From contig NKYR01000055.1 of the NCBI GenBank assembly GCA_003184365.1, forward strand, positions 166,989 to 230,988: 64,000 bases of DNA. Direction: 5' to 3'. Below are positions 22,000 to 33,930 of this stretch, one piece after another (position 1 is the stretch's first letter; every line of letters starts with the position of its first letter). The notes below the pieces were generated by a model. That model saw nothing but the letters and a program-made list of their open reading frames with translations, made no database searches and was not told where the DNA came from. The stretch is from Evernia prunastri. Its lineage: Eukaryota; Ascomycota; Lecanoromycetes; Lecanorales; Parmeliaceae. A program made the translations under genes and the position numbers.

Positions 22000-23644
22000 A
22001 TGGCCTTCGGACATTCTCGCAAGGATGTCGAGATCAGCAGCATTGACAGTGAGAGCAAACATGTCAACTCCAATACATCCCAGGCAGCAGATGTCCGGCT
22101 CGACAAAAGAGGCATTCCATTGGTGCCTCAACCCACTGCAGACCCTCTGGACCCATTGAATTGGAATCTATGGCTCAGAATTCTGGTCCTGCTACAGGTG
22201 TCGCTACTTGCTTTCCTTGCTCTTTTCAGTGCTTCTTTAATCGTGAGTATCAGATCAGGACGATGAATCACGCAGAATTGGTTACTGACTTGATCACCAC
22301 TAGACTCCAGCATTCGTCCCCCTCTCAAAATCCCTCCACAAAGATATAACAGAAACGGCCTACGTAACCTCCGTCTTCATCGCCTTTGTGGGCGCCTCAT
22401 CCCTTTTCTGGAACCCTATAGCCAACGTCTACGGTCGTCGTCCAATCTATATAATCAGCATCTCCGTGGCCATTGCGACCTCAGCCGCGTCTGGTGCTTC
22501 TAGCACATACGGTGAGCTCATCGCTTTCCGCGCTCTGAATGGATTCTTCGGAGGCGTGGCACTTGGCTTGGGCAGCGCAACGGTGACGGATTTGTTCTTT
22601 GAACATGAAAGAGGCTTTTATATGGGCATTTATACGCTATCGTTGATCACGGGTGGGCATATCGCACCGATTGCTGGGGGTTACATTGTCAAAAACACCC
22701 TCACGTGGCATTGGTGCTTCTACATTCCAGCCATAATTACGGCGTTCATGCTCCCGCTGTTCATCCTTACGGTACCCGAGACGCTTTATTCGCATTCAGC
22801 CGAACACGCTCAAAAACCTTATGGATCATGGATGGAAAACATGACCATGCGCGGAAGAGCTCATTCGACGCGCTCGCTCAAGATTATCGACTTCTTCCGC
22901 CCGATTCAAATGCTCATGTACCCCAGCGTCCTCCTTCCGACACTCTATTACTCCGTCTCCTTTGGCTACGGTAGCATCCTGTTCATCATCACATCCGCCA
23001 ACATCTTTCTGAAAGTGTACAAATATAAGCCATACCAGACGGGGGTGTTGCTTGGTGTCCCTTTGACGGTGGGCAGTGTAATTGGAGAATTGGTAGCTGG
23101 TGGATTGTCCGATTGGATCAGCGAGAAACGTGCTCTGGCTAGACGCGGAGTGAGGAAGCCCGAAGACAGGCTGCTGGCGCTGTTTCCGGCTATTGTGCTT
23201 TTGCCCTTGGGTATCATCATCGAGGGTGCGTGCTTGACGCATAAATTACATGCGATCGGTACGGGCTTTGGGATTGCAATCGCGAGTTTCGGGCTCCAGA
23301 TTGCGACAACCGTCGTGTATACTTATACCGCTGAGGTCAGCTTCATCTCCCCTTCCAATCCGCGCTTACCCTACAATCTACCCTGGTGCTGACATTACCA
23401 TCTACAGTGCTACCGACAACAAGCTGCGGAGATTGGCTCACTGCTGAATTTTGGCCGTCAATTATTTGGCTTTGCTGTCGGATTCTACGCGGTGAAGCTG
23501 GGCACCAAGGTTGGGTTCCAGAATGCCTGGATCACCTTTGCCTTTATCAACTTTGCCGTGTCGCTGCCTGTACTTGCGTTGATATTGGTGGGTGAAAAAT
23601 GGCGGCATGCTATGGGGCGGCCCGGATTCCATCGCGATATGTGA
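22000..23644 (+). CDS. MFS exporter, DHA1 (drug:H+ antiporter) type
   Basis: A proton-coupled major facilitator of the plasma membrane. Exons: 22000-22242, 22304-23335, 23408-23644; 503 residues. The N-terminus is cytosolic and charged, followed by DPLNWNLWLRILVLLQ, typical of DHA1 proteins. Helices 2-3 contain NVYGRRPIYIISI (the loop 2-3 GRR motif), then RALNGFFGGVALGLGSATVTDLF as helix 4, and TGGHIAPIAGGYI near helix 5. Twelve hydrophobic segments are consistent with the family. It is divergent from a salicylate-hydroxylase-like gene, which suggests export of a xenobiotic or of its oxidised product. The translation has no breaks. Confidence 0.9.
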
Positions 23645-25264
23645 TCGGAGTTGATGCTTCCTCAGGCTGTAGTTGTAGGAGTTGATAGAGTGCGCTTGAA
23701 GTCTTCAATAACCTAGCATTAACCATCCGACCATACATTTTGCTTTGGGTAGAAAAGGGGTTAGGAATCTATTCATGTGTTCTCGGAAGGAATTGCCTGC
23801 CCGTTGGTTGGTGGCTTGACGCCATGATAACAGCCCGTAATCTACACAACCGATGATTCGTTGTTCTAGTAATGCGGCACCAATTGACATGCCTGTTCTT
23901 GTTGATTCTGTCATGATTCGTTTGAATGTTGGATACCTATCTTTTATTTGCTTTAAATTAGAGCTGGAAATGTAATGTTTGATAGATTGCCGTGACATCA
24001 TCCTGCGACGTACATGTGCAAGGTTTAATAAAGAGGCGACGTGGATTGGCTCATACCTTCTTTAAGCCTCCGATAAACAACGTGGGGCGCTGGGGTCAAA
24101 AGTACTAGAAAGCGGGGTGCAGTGCCTCGGACGCCTCGGACGGAGTCTCTGCCATCCAATCATTATTCCTCTTCGTCTGGACTTGCCAGGGGTACTTACA
24201 TGTACTTTACACATTATTATCACAGTATTATTACGGAGTACACCGTACCTTTTAAAATTCGACCTTCATCAATTATACTCTCTCTCCCCTACGTAATCCC
24301 TCGTTTCACCCGGACAAGTGAGAATATTTGCAAGGCAGCCCACCGAAGTCTAATAGTCTGGTTAAGACGTGGATTCATTGCGGAAGTTTGATGACTTGAG
24401 AGACGGTTTACTTGTAGGAAACCTCTTGGAAATCCCAAGGATGAACGTGAGCGGGAGAGAGGGTGAGAGAAAGAAGAAAAGAAAAGAAAGAAAAGTGAAC
24501 GAGACACACGGGTCGCAAACCAGAAGATACGCACCTTCCACTCCAATCGCATCCCGTGTCTTGTATTTTTTCCCACTTCATCACACGAGAATACGCTTTT
24601 ATTAAATTAAAAAGAGTTGTTGGCGTTACTGATCTATCATCATCCCGAGGCTTTTCATTATTACTATCATCCAAACTATCGTATTCGAGGCTTGTCACTA
24701 ATCCGGATAATCTATGCCACCCGGCTGGCATAGCCCGGGAAAGCCAGAATTGACCTCAGGCCCGCAGTAATCTACGTATCACACTCTCCGCTGGCTTTCT
24801 CGCTTCGTGACCAGTGACCTAGCATGTGGCATAGCTGAGATAGTGCGGCAAGTGCAACAGCATTTCAGGAACCATACCAAAAAAAACCTTGTTATGCCCT
24901 AGGTCCCGTTTTAAAGGTCTGACGAGCAGGAACCACATGGCGCAAACTAACGTATCCAATAATCCGCCCGATGCAAAACGTCAGGACTGTGGGACACGGG
25001 GAAGGGGATGAAAAATCTCCTTAACCTTACCTGAACATCTCAGGCAATCCATGTAGGGGATACTTCTCGCCATCACCTGTGGGAAAACACAAGCAACGCA
25101 TGAGACAGATAATCTTTGATGCATTTGAGGTCGCCGTTTCGCTAGATGTGACCGATCGAGCAAGGGAAACTTGTCTGAAGTGGGCTCATTGGTGAATTGG
25201 GACGGAAGACGAAAACATCATTGGAAAAGTCGTTTCACATTTCAGCAGGTGAACAACCACCAAT
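23645..25264. other. Intergenic region, 1.6 kb
   Basis: Only short frames without recognisable content. A near-palindrome TACGGAGTACACCGTA sits at about 24232-24250. No gene, RNA or complete repeat is seen. Confidence 0.4.
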
Positions 25265-26661
25265 ATGTCACCAGCAATTCCAGTAGGGATGCCAAACCCT
25301 GCTCTACACAGCATACCCACGGGAGTACCGAATCGAGGACCTCAACTGAATGCCGTCTACATTGGAATGGTGGTACCTGCCACCATCATTGTTGCCATAC
25401 GATTGGGATGGAAATATTGCCAACCGAAAGGCCTCGGACTGGATGACCTTTTTATTTTTCTTGCTATTGTCAGTCTGCCATCTGGAACCTGATGGAGCGA
25501 GGCGTTGTTGACAAATTCATAGCTGGCGGATTGGCTACATACAGGCCTAGGTCTTGCCAGTGAGTTGAAAATGGGTATGAAACCAAGGAAACAGAATCTG
25601 ACATTGAACATAGCTGTACAAAATGGATTTGGACACCATGCTATCGATCTCCCCCCATTCAATCTCAGGAAAGCAATCATGGTACAGACCTGTTCCCATG
25701 TTCCCGTCATGATTGGAGCTAACAAAACCTCCAGTTCTGGTACGGATGCCAGATCATTTACAAAATCCTCGTCGGCTTCACAAAACTGGCCGTCATCTTC
25801 CTCTACCTCCGCATATTCACCCAATGGAACCTCAAAAGATTCGCCCACATTCTCGCCGGTGCAATAGCCGCCGGATCCTTCGCCTTCGCAATAGCCTCGG
25901 TCTTCGAATGCAATCCTATACATAAGGTCTGGGACAGGCGACAACCCGGGACTTGCTTCGATCTTGGTGCCTCTTGGTACGCGTACGCTGCCTTCAACAC
26001 GATATGCGATCTCATCATAATCATCATGCCTATGCCTGCAATCTGGAGACTGCAGCTCAAATTGACACAAAAGGTGTCTCTGGCGGGCGTGTTTCTGTTG
26101 GGATGGTTCGTGGTCTTCACAAGCATAATGAGAATAGTCTCACTTCCCGCCTCCGCAAAATCAAAAGAGCCAACGTGTATGCCATCAGCCTACAATCTAG
26201 CTTCAAGCTAGTCGACGATACTTGCTGACAAACACAAAGGGGGTTCCGTCAACGCCACCATCTGGGCTGAAATCGAAGGCGGCACCGGCATAATCTGCGC
26301 CTGTCTCCCGGCCCTCCGTGCCCCAGCCGTACAGCTATACCGCTACTGCATCGGCAAGAGCTCCAACGACACGGCCAGCCGAAGCAGGACATATAGCGAG
26401 TTCCACGAAATCGAAAGGACGAACGATAGCCATTTCAACGCGGACGCCAACAAGTTCGACAAGGCACACGGCATTTTTAACACCGCCAATCCGAACCGGA
26501 AATTGAAACCCACGGATCCCTGGGGCGACGCGATCCCTTTGTCTACGGCCCAAGCGACGGCTTCCAGGGGCAGGCATAGCGACAGGCTCAGCGACGACGA
26601 TAGCGAGGAGAGGGTCATGGGTATTACGAAGACGGTGGATTTCAACGTTTCGAATGTCTGA
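25265..26661 (+). CDS. Fungal rhodopsin-domain integral membrane protein (PTH11-like group)
   Basis: A seven-helix plasma-membrane protein of the fungal rhodopsin-domain family, often treated as GPCR-like. Exons: 25265-25468, 25523-25559, 25614-25681, 25735-26176, 26240-26661; 390 residues, all in phase. Family blocks are visible: IVAIRLGWKYCQPKGLGLDD after helix 1, TGLG..GFGHHAIDLP, FWYGCQIIYKILVGFTKLA, CDLIIIIMPMPAIWRLQL, and WGSVNATIWAEIEGGTGII, whose Trp codon is split by intron 4. The C-terminal tail after LYRYC is hydrophilic, with many Ser, Asp and Arg residues. The second exon is only 37 nt, so automatic prediction may miss it. Ligand and signalling role are unknown. Confidence 0.85.
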
Positions 26662-27355
26662 TGTTGCGGCCATCGACAATTCGAACCTGTATATGGATAA
26701 TTATGTCGTATGTACGGATTGTATATTAGCGGGGACTAGCTATGGGGTCAAGGTGGAAAGTTCGGTTGGCCGCGCTACAGTGTGGAGGATATGATTTCAT
26801 GCCCTAGCCTTTGCTTTGACAGTAGCACTGCTTTGTATAATTAGAACCATAGAAAAGTTGACGACTAAATTCTAGTCGGATATGTAGCATTGTAGTACCA
26901 TTGTCGCAGTAGTATGACTGTCCATTTGAGAGGCATTACACCACTTACCTACTCACGAAGCCGAAGGCTCGCAGTAGCTTATGTTCCTGGTTCGAACCTG
27001 TTGACGTGGCTAGCAATGACGATCTTCCCGCTACATTTACCTAGTGCCGGATGTCCGCCCCAAGCTAGGAACGACCATACTGGGAAACCTTCCCTTTACC
27101 GCCACAAAAAGCCGCAACCGCTGATTCCATACCAAACATTCACCTCAATGTCGGTCACATCGTGCGAATGCGTCCACTTCAGTCACGGCTGGTTTTTGTA
27201 GCTATGCGTGTTCTTGTCCATTGAAAAGACCAACTGTGAAGTAGTTGCGAATCGTGCTTGCACGCTTGATCCACTGATGGATGTCCACTCTCCAGTCCGA
27301 AACACTCTAGTTTGAAAAAGAAACCCCCCATGACTCTGCCGGTGTACATCCATCG
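26662..27355. other. Intergenic region between convergent genes
   Basis: This is the 3' flank of two convergent genes. A GGTTCGAACC word at about 26988 resembles a tRNA T-loop but has no matching stems. No gene is seen. Confidence 0.4.
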
Positions 27356-29080
27356 CTACACCCTATCGCCATCGCTCCGCGACCGGCCGACGTCAGCCAA
27401 GGCACTCCTCATAGCCTCCGCCATTGCCTCCTCCGCATCATACGCGTAGCACCAAGCCTGCGTGACGGGATCGCTCCACTGGTTCGGACTCTCGTCGAAG
27501 CGGAGGCCTTCGACTTCAGGCCGCATGGCCGCGTCCCGCGCCTCCTGCTCGGCACCGTCGGCGAAGTGCCACAGCTTTCCGTTTATGAGGCTGGCTTCTT
27601 GCATCTGGTTCGCGCGCTTGACGCGCACGGTTTCGAATACTTCCAGCGCGATCGGGAGATCGCGCTTTGATGTGATCGTGCTTAGGGCTGCGGCTAGGGC
27701 TGCGGCGTCTTCGACGGCCATGGCTGCGCCTGTTCGGTATAGTCAGTGGGTATGGGTACTTCTTTCATATGGTGTCTCATCGAATGGATCAAGGCTTACC
27801 TTGGGACATGTACGGCAGCATAGCGTGAGCTGCGTCCCCTAGCATCAGTATTTTGCCAGAGGGTGCGATCCACTTATCGATTGGCGCTCCTGTCATTAAT
27901 GGCCACTTGAGCGTCTTCTCGATCATACCGATGAGTTTTAGCACACTACCGTGCGTCAATCCAAAATACCATTGAGGTGATGTTGATTGGCTTACACCGG
28001 ATCCCATGCTCTGAAATGGTCTTTCATGCTTTCCAAGGCCTTGCTCTGATCCCATGTTTCTGGATCTTCTGCTTCCGGATGGGAGAGAACCATGTTGAAG
28101 GTATTCCCCCCAGCTATTGTGTAGGTCATTGCGTGACGCATATCGCCGATCCTAATAGCATTAGAATTTGCCTTTCAATCTTGGGATCAAATCAGCTTAT
28201 TGAAGAAAAATTACCAAAGATTGACGTGTGGCTTCTTCAGTATCCAAGAGACAACAGGATCCTCTCTGATTTTATCGGCATCAACAGTTGCCCGATACGC
28301 CGCGAACCCGGTTTTGTGAGGTTCTTTTACGGCGCCATCAAGAATCGTTTTGCGCGCAACAGAGTTAATCCCTTTGATACTCTTCGATCAGAACGCGATC
28401 ACTTCCGGAACTCTCGTAGTGGTCACCTACCGTCAGCCGCTACTATCAGGTCTCCCCAGAAGATGGATCCGTCTTGGAGTGTCAGAGACGGGGCGTCCAT
28501 GTCGAAAGTCACCACTTTACTCGTGGTAAGAACTGTGACACCAAGCTCCTTGGCCAACCTCTGCATTGATTCGTGCAGATGAGCCCGGTGAACCACATAG
28601 TATGGAGCCCCGAAGGCGTCCCGGAATTGGGGAACACAGTTCGTGTAGCCAATCAAATTACCATTCTCCCATCGCCGAATCGAGATGTCCTCTGGCTCGA
28701 CAACCTTACCCTCGAGTAAAGGCCCCAGGCCCCATCGTAAGAGCAGCCGGCTCACATTCGACGGCACTTGGATGCCTGCGCCCACCTAGCATGCTGTCAG
28801 CTATGACGCTGGTCACACAGAGTTCGGAGTCGCTCACCTCACCCATTTGAGACGCTTGCTCGAATATGGTGACCGTGTGGCCTCTTCTTGCTAATGCGAT
28901 CCCGACGGCTAGACCGCCTAGCCCAGCACCTACGACTAAAACATTTAGAGTAAGTGGAGAAGGACTCGGATTTTTGATCTCATCAGATGCCTTGGCGCTT
29001 GTTCCTCTCCTGCGCAAAGCCTTTAAAAAGTTGAGACTTCGGGTTGGGTAGGATGGGGTCTGGATAATCAGCGGGCTCAT
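27356..29080 (-). CDS. FAD-dependent monooxygenase, salicylate-hydroxylase-like (second copy in window)
   Basis: Exons: 29080-28838, 28785-28431, 28371-28215, 28151-27996, 27945-27800, 27729-27356; exactly 477 codons. After an N-terminal extension of about 45 residues the FAD fold starts LNVLVVGAGLGGLAVGIALA. It then shows GEVGAGIQVPSN, the DG motif IVAADGINSVARK and the GD motif KILMLGDAAHAMLPYMSQG. The extension before the Rossmann strand is longer than usual and an internal start is possible. It shares only family motifs with the 21 kb monooxygenase and has six exons against three, so it is not a recent duplicate. It probably hydroxylates an aromatic or polyketide-like compound; the substrate is not deducible. 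Confidence 0.88.
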
Positions 29081-29681
29081 TGAAAAGAGGCTCGTTGGTC
29101 TTTACCGGCAATTGAGTGTACCTCAACGCACCTTCCTTATCATCCTCGCACATTTGAGGCATATTTGGCTTGATGGATTCTCCGGCCAAGAATGTATGGT
29201 GAAACAGCCTTAATGGCTCTCCGAATACAGCACTTCTTGACTAAATCCAAGGTTTTTGACTTCAACAAGTAGGATCTTGCCATCAACGAAACCTAACATC
29301 TGGAAATTCCGGCGAAGATGGTTTGTGAATTGTGATACGTCTCAGCTCGTTGGAGAACTGAGCCGGGGAAGGCTTGCATATGCCGAACATATCCGACGTG
29401 CCTGTCCCGATAGAGTTAGTGGAAATGCAAGGTGATGTACTCTGAGTACCTAGGTACTTAAGATGGATAGAGCAGGTGTGCACCAGAAATCCTGAGCGCC
29501 AAGACCTCTGCGCCAAGCACAGCCATCTTATTATGCCTCACTCACGCAGTGCAAGAGGCTGAGTCTCGGGCTGACTTTCATACCTCGTGCTTTCATAAGT
29601 GCCCGCTCTGTTTCTTCTTTGCTTTCGACAGCTTGTTGCGCTTGTGTATCGTGCGCATTTCTTCAGACGTGTATAATCGTT
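29081..29681. other. Intergenic region with a MITE-like fragment
   Basis: At about 29480-29506 the sequence resembles one end of the MITE at 50865-50988 (GCACCA..ATCCTG..CGCCAAGAC). No gene is seen. Confidence 0.4.
29480..29506. repeat. Remnant related to the Tc1/mariner-type MITE
   Basis: It matches the left-end interior of the 50.9 kb MITE with small gaps (GCACCA, TCCTG, CGCCAAGAC in the same order). No second terminal repeat or TA duplication is seen, so it is a solo fragment at best. Confidence 0.35.
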
Positions 29682-30645
29682 ATGGCCACTACAACGCCGG
29701 CAGTAGCCTCTCCAACACCCCCGCTCCAGGTTCCCGCGGTGTCTGTTTCTGCCACATCACCAAGAGCTTCTCCAAGGCAAGCTACGGCTGCAGTGCCCCG
29801 TCATACTAGAAATCACACGCAAAGTACCAACTCTCCTTCGAGATTCTCGCGATTGCGATCTTGGGTCGGCAGAACAAAACTCTATCTCGGAGCCGCGATT
29901 GGAATTTTAACGCTCGTCGTGACTATCATCTCTTTGATTCCATCATTTGCAGGAGGGATTTATGGTAAAAAGACCCTAGAGCTCGCACTGTGGACTGTTA
30001 GGAAGGACTACGTTGAAGCATGTCAGGAGGTAAGTTGATGGTGGCACTGCCCGTCATTCGTGTGCTAAAGGTTGTCCCTAGTACCTGAATCACACGACTT
30101 TTGGCTGCCAGCAAGCGTTGGAAAAAGGACTGCCGCCACCTCCTGGCCGTGATCGGATCGCTACAAGGTCTCCCCAAAGGCTGCAGGAAGAAGTACAGAG
30201 GCTGAAGTTTCAACCTTTGATCCACAAGGCTTATGAGCATATATTCTGGCTACGCTTATGGCTTCAGATTGGGGCATTTACGGTTGTCTTGATCTTGACC
30301 GGGCAATTGGCCAGATTTAAATACTTCTTACGAAGGCAGCGGACAAGGCCATTGTACCCGAGACCACGCAATGGATTAGACCTTGCGACTCTGCAACGGG
30401 AGTTTAGAGGGGTTCCAGTTTCCAGGCTTTGGAACTTCGATAGTCTCTCCCATGCGACAGCTACTGGTCTCGATGTTAAGGAAGGCCAGGTCACCTCGAT
30501 CATCGAATTCCGGAAGGCAGCTGCTACAGGAACATTCCCTTTTGGTACATCGACACCCCTTTTTCCTGAATGGGAAAACCTTCACAGGCCCCGTCAAAAG
30601 TCACGCTTGCTATCATACTCACGATTATATCATAAATTTCCATGA
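29682..30645 (+). CDS. Hypothetical two-helix membrane protein
   Basis: Exons 29682-30029 and 30082-30645, joined in phase (ACQE|YLNH); 303 residues. Thr/Ala/Pro/Ser-rich N-terminus, then a basic stretch (RFSRLRSWVGRTK) before a strong membrane segment (LGAAIGILTLVVTIISLIP). A second hydrophobic segment follows near LQIGAFTVVLILTGQL. The C-terminal region is Arg-rich and probably cytosolic. I do not recognise a domain. The splice sites and continuous phase support a real gene. Confidence 0.6.
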
Positions 30646-31057
30646 AGAATCTACCACAATAACGATGAGGACTACGTGTAGGTGTATGGGGGGGTATTAT
30701 GCTCCATTGTTGACTATTTACAAATGGTTGCAGTGGTGTTTTGGTGAGAAGCCAGCAGTAGCCGAGTAAACCTCGGTGGATGGTGACTTTTGACGGGGCC
30801 TGTCAGCCTTGATAACGATTTGTATGATTACTAAGCTAGCGTTCTCCGGCCAAGGCTTCGCCGCAGACTAGTAGTCTCCTACATGCATCCGTCCTATATA
30901 GTACTTTAGTCACAATCAAGTCATTACATAGCATGCAATACATACATGCCTAGAGACCACTTAGACCATTATTTCCAACAGGCTTCCAAGTGGTCGTACC
31001 AGTGCCCATCTTGCAGCCCGAAACCGTGCCGCTCTGCTGCTAGCAGGAAAGCAGCGC
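30646..31057. other. Intergenic region
   Basis: Contains the 3' flank of the upstream hypothetical gene and the unresolved 5' side of the next candidate, including a possible 3' splice site CCAACAG at about 30975-30981. Nothing else is recognised. Confidence 0.35.
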
Positions 31058-31630
31058 GTGGAGAAAGAGCGCACGAGACGGGAGAAGGAACGTAGGAGAA
31101 CAGAAAATGAGAATACAGACTGGACATCACGTCGTGGACCGGAGGCGAATGAATATTTTCCCGGTGGTTCTTTGTCCTCGGATCGAAGTCCACCTTCAGT
31201 AGCGGAAGTAGTCACGGCATTGTACGTTCCTGGCGATGCCGACGAGTACGAATGCTGGGAGATACCGGATGATGTTACCATGTGTGAACAAGTATTGCGG
31301 TATAATGAGAGAGAAAAATGCAATGTATCTGACAAAATCGAAGTCTGGGACATGGGATACGGCTATTGGGGGCGTCATTACTGGGGGCGCCCTGACTGGG
31401 GGCGTCATGGGCCAGTGAGGAAGGATTGGGCTGCTAAACGAGCAAAATATTTGGGCAGCGGCGTCGCCCACTCTGCACGGCGCATTCATTTTTCTGAGAA
31501 GCGGAATACAAAGAAACGAAATCTGAGGATAAGGAGCTTGCAGTGTCTGGACCGATTCGAGAGTCTGAATGGGTTCGAGAATATGGACAGGTTTGATACC
31601 CTAGACCTAACTGACTATTGGAACCAGTAA
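31058..31630 (+). CDS. Hypothetical charged protein with WGR repeats, 5' end unresolved
   Basis: A 190-codon frame that starts at GTG, not ATG. The frame remains open upstream to a stop at 30962, passing a possible acceptor at about 30981, so at least one exon is missing. The frame is charged and begins with a KERTRREKERRRTEN helix. It continues with an acidic, Trp/Tyr-containing middle (YECWEIPDDVTMCEQVLRYN) and a short repeat GYWGRHYWGRPDWGRHG. No known domain. It may be a real small gene or the remains of one. Confidence 0.35.
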   Translation: MEKERTRREKERRRTENENTDWTSRRGPEANEYFPGGSLSSDRSPPSVAEVVTALYVPGDADEYECWEIPDDVTMCEQVLRYNEREKCNVSDKIEVWDMGYGYWGRHYWGRPDWGRHGPVRKDWAAKRAKYLGSGVAHSARRIHFSEKRNTKKRNLRIRSLQCLDRFESLNGFENMDRFDTLDLTDYWNQ

Positions 31631-32053
31631 GCCTTCACAGATCGTCATAGACAAAACAGCTGGACAAAAAAATCGTAGCTGCGCTGTCTCCACACCAGGG
31701 CTAATTAATTCAAGAGATACATTTCGATCTCTAAATGATAAGGAACTTTCCATGCGTGTGCAGCGTAGAATGGAAGCGAAAGCGAAGGGATACATAGGCC
31801 TGTATTTATGAGCCTAGAATTCGTTTTTTATGGCTTTGATAATATCGAAGGTGTGCTGATGGAATTTTTTATCTCAATTCCTTCTACGGGTAGAGACTGT
31901 GCCAAGCCACTAACCTAGAGTGCTCTAGCCCGGCAGGGCTAATTGCCACTATTTCCTGGCTGATCCTACCCACACTATGACAGCAACATCAACGAATATA
32001 GTTAAGACATTCGCAGATTGACGGTACGAGTACCTAAATCATCGGTATCATCA
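31631..32053. other. Intergenic region
   Basis: Short spacer and promoter of the IMPACT-family gene. No gene is seen. Confidence 0.35.
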
Positions 32054-32911
32054 ATGTCTCAAAAGCGACTCAGGTCTATGTCGCCGCCATCGTCCTCACA
32101 TATCTTCAGATCCTCACCAATTGAAGATCGATCTTCCACTTTCCTCGCATTTTACTCCCCCACTCTCACGGCAAAGGAATTACAGTCACAGGTAGAGTTC
32201 AAGAGTGCAAGCCATCGCATCGCAGCGTGGAGAAAGCCCAGCAATCAGCGTTCACTCAACGCCCAGCGTCTCCTCGAGACCGGTCATGATGACGACGGCG
32301 AAAAACATGGCGGCAAGGCTTTGGAGAAGGTCCTTATCGAGATGGAAGTAGAAGGCGCCGCAGTCGTGGCTAGGTGGTATGGTGGTGTTATGCTTGGTCC
32401 TGTGCGCTTTGATCATATAAAGAATGCCGCCCGAGATGCCATCACCCAATGGTCACAGGACAGGGAAAGATCCGCCAAGAGGGCAAAACTGCGCGAGGAT
32501 GAGGCCGAGAAAACAAGGCTGATACAGACTCTACCAGAAAGAGACCAAAGTATCACCGTTTTGAGGGGCTTGCTCGCGGAGAAGAGCCTGCAATCGTCGT
32601 CTGCAGCAAATGCGGAGACTACCCCAGCGAAGACACCGGATTATCCGACACTGCCACTAGCTACGCTTCAAAAGTTAGAGCAAGTGAGAGATGCGACGAT
32701 TGGATGGATACTCAAACAGATAGAAAAAGCCGAGAGCGCTCAATCAGAGGAAAATGGTCCAGATGCGGCAACCATACCAACGACAATGGAAACGCCCAAA
32801 GGGGCGGCGGTCGACGATGACCAGCACCCGGCAAAGAACGAGGAATCGAAGATCGCAGATCCCACCAGTGGAGATACAGGAATCGGTCCCTCGAAACCCG
32901 ATGATGTTTGA
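32054..32911 (+). CDS. IMPACT/YIH1-family (UPF0029) protein
   Basis: Single exon. I chose the ATG at 32054 (MSQKRLRSMSPP) because the frame upstream begins only at TTG; the product is 285 residues. The N-terminal 130 residues fit the Impact/UPF0029 fold: DRSSTFLAFYSPTLTAKELQ, SHRIAAWRKP, then VVARWYGGVMLGPVRFDHIK. This last is the family signature RWYGGxxLGPxRFxxI. The C-terminal half is charged and probably disordered. Yeast YIH1 and mammalian IMPACT regulate GCN2, but they carry an N-terminal RWD domain that this protein lacks. It is therefore closer to the stand-alone UPF0029 type, with unproven function. Confidence 0.82.
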   Translation: MSQKRLRSMSPPSSSHIFRSSPIEDRSSTFLAFYSPTLTAKELQSQVEFKSASHRIAAWRKPSNQRSLNAQRLLETGHDDDGEKHGGKALEKVLIEMEVEGAAVVARWYGGVMLGPVRFDHIKNAARDAITQWSQDRERSAKRAKLREDEAEKTRLIQTLPERDQSITVLRGLLAEKSLQSSSAANAETTPAKTPDYPTLPLATLQKLEQVRDATIGWILKQIEKAESAQSEENGPDAATIPTTMETPKGAAVDDDQHPAKNEESKIADPTSGDTGIGPSKPDDV

Positions 32912-33930
32912 GCTACATGTAAGAAGATGCATGCCCGACCTATATTTACTATCCCATCGAGGGAGCAGTCTGGTGGACTACGCGTACACACAGAGAGGCC
33001 ATGCTCTGACGACGAAGATTCAATAGTAGAGGGTGACAAAAATGATGTTATCGACCCACATTATAGCCCGCGCGATTATTGCTGTTACTCAAAGTCTTTC
33101 GATTCGGACCCGTTTCGTCTCATGGTCGCAGACATCCGCGGTAGGATGATGACACCAGCGCATAACCGTACACCAGTCTACGATACCAACAGAGAGACTG
33201 TCCTGGCATTTTCCACCAACCCACTTCCCGAAGCAGGGCTCCATCTTGGAATCCACAAGATATGAGGTAGGATCAGCTCGCTCTACAGAGAGCCCGAAAC
33301 ATCCGACGGATGAAATGGGAAGTCCAGTTGCGTCAATTTGCAAACCCCAAGTGCATACGAGTCGATCGTTCTCTCACCTATCAAATCTTATGACGATCGA
33401 GACGTCCCAGCTCTCTATTTTCGGCTTCGTCACGGCGCGTCCGTCTGCCAGACGGGGTTTCATACGGTCTTCTATCTTCAGGAGGGCAATCTGGATGTTC
33501 ACCTCGAACTTTCGCCGCTGAGGAGTGACATGATACTATGAGCGGTGGCGATTCTGTCACATACTTATACATTGATACATGGCGGCCAGATTGAGGCGTC
33601 AGAAATTCCCTCGGATTTGAAAGGGTGGCATTGTGAAGGGCATGTGCTGGAAAAGCCTCAACACTAAGATCTTGTAGCTACCCCTCACGGTGGCCAATGG
33701 TGGCAAATTGGACATACCACTCCATGGAAAATCACTCAATCCTTCATACATCAATTTCAAAAATGTGTCTCTCCGGGATAATTACTAGCCTAAGCTTAAT
33801 GCTCGCTAAACCTAGGCCATTGAACATGACATTGACTGTAAACTACTAAGACGTTATCAAAAGTGCAAGCAAAACCTCCTGGCAAATTAACTTTTTTGCA
33901 TCTCTATCGACCGAGCCCAGCACCACCGAT
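32912..33930. other. Spacer with a possible small or degraded gene
   Basis: A plus-strand ATG frame at 32927-33265 (112 codons; SPRDYCCYSKSFDSDPFRLM) and frames at 33246-33541 have coding-like stretches. I could not join them with in-phase introns and recognise no family. They may be remnants. The rest of the interval holds nothing recognised. Confidence 0.3.

Noticed and set aside
26985..27000. GGTTCGAACC near 26988
   Set aside because: A self-complementary word only; the rest of a tRNA fold is absent.
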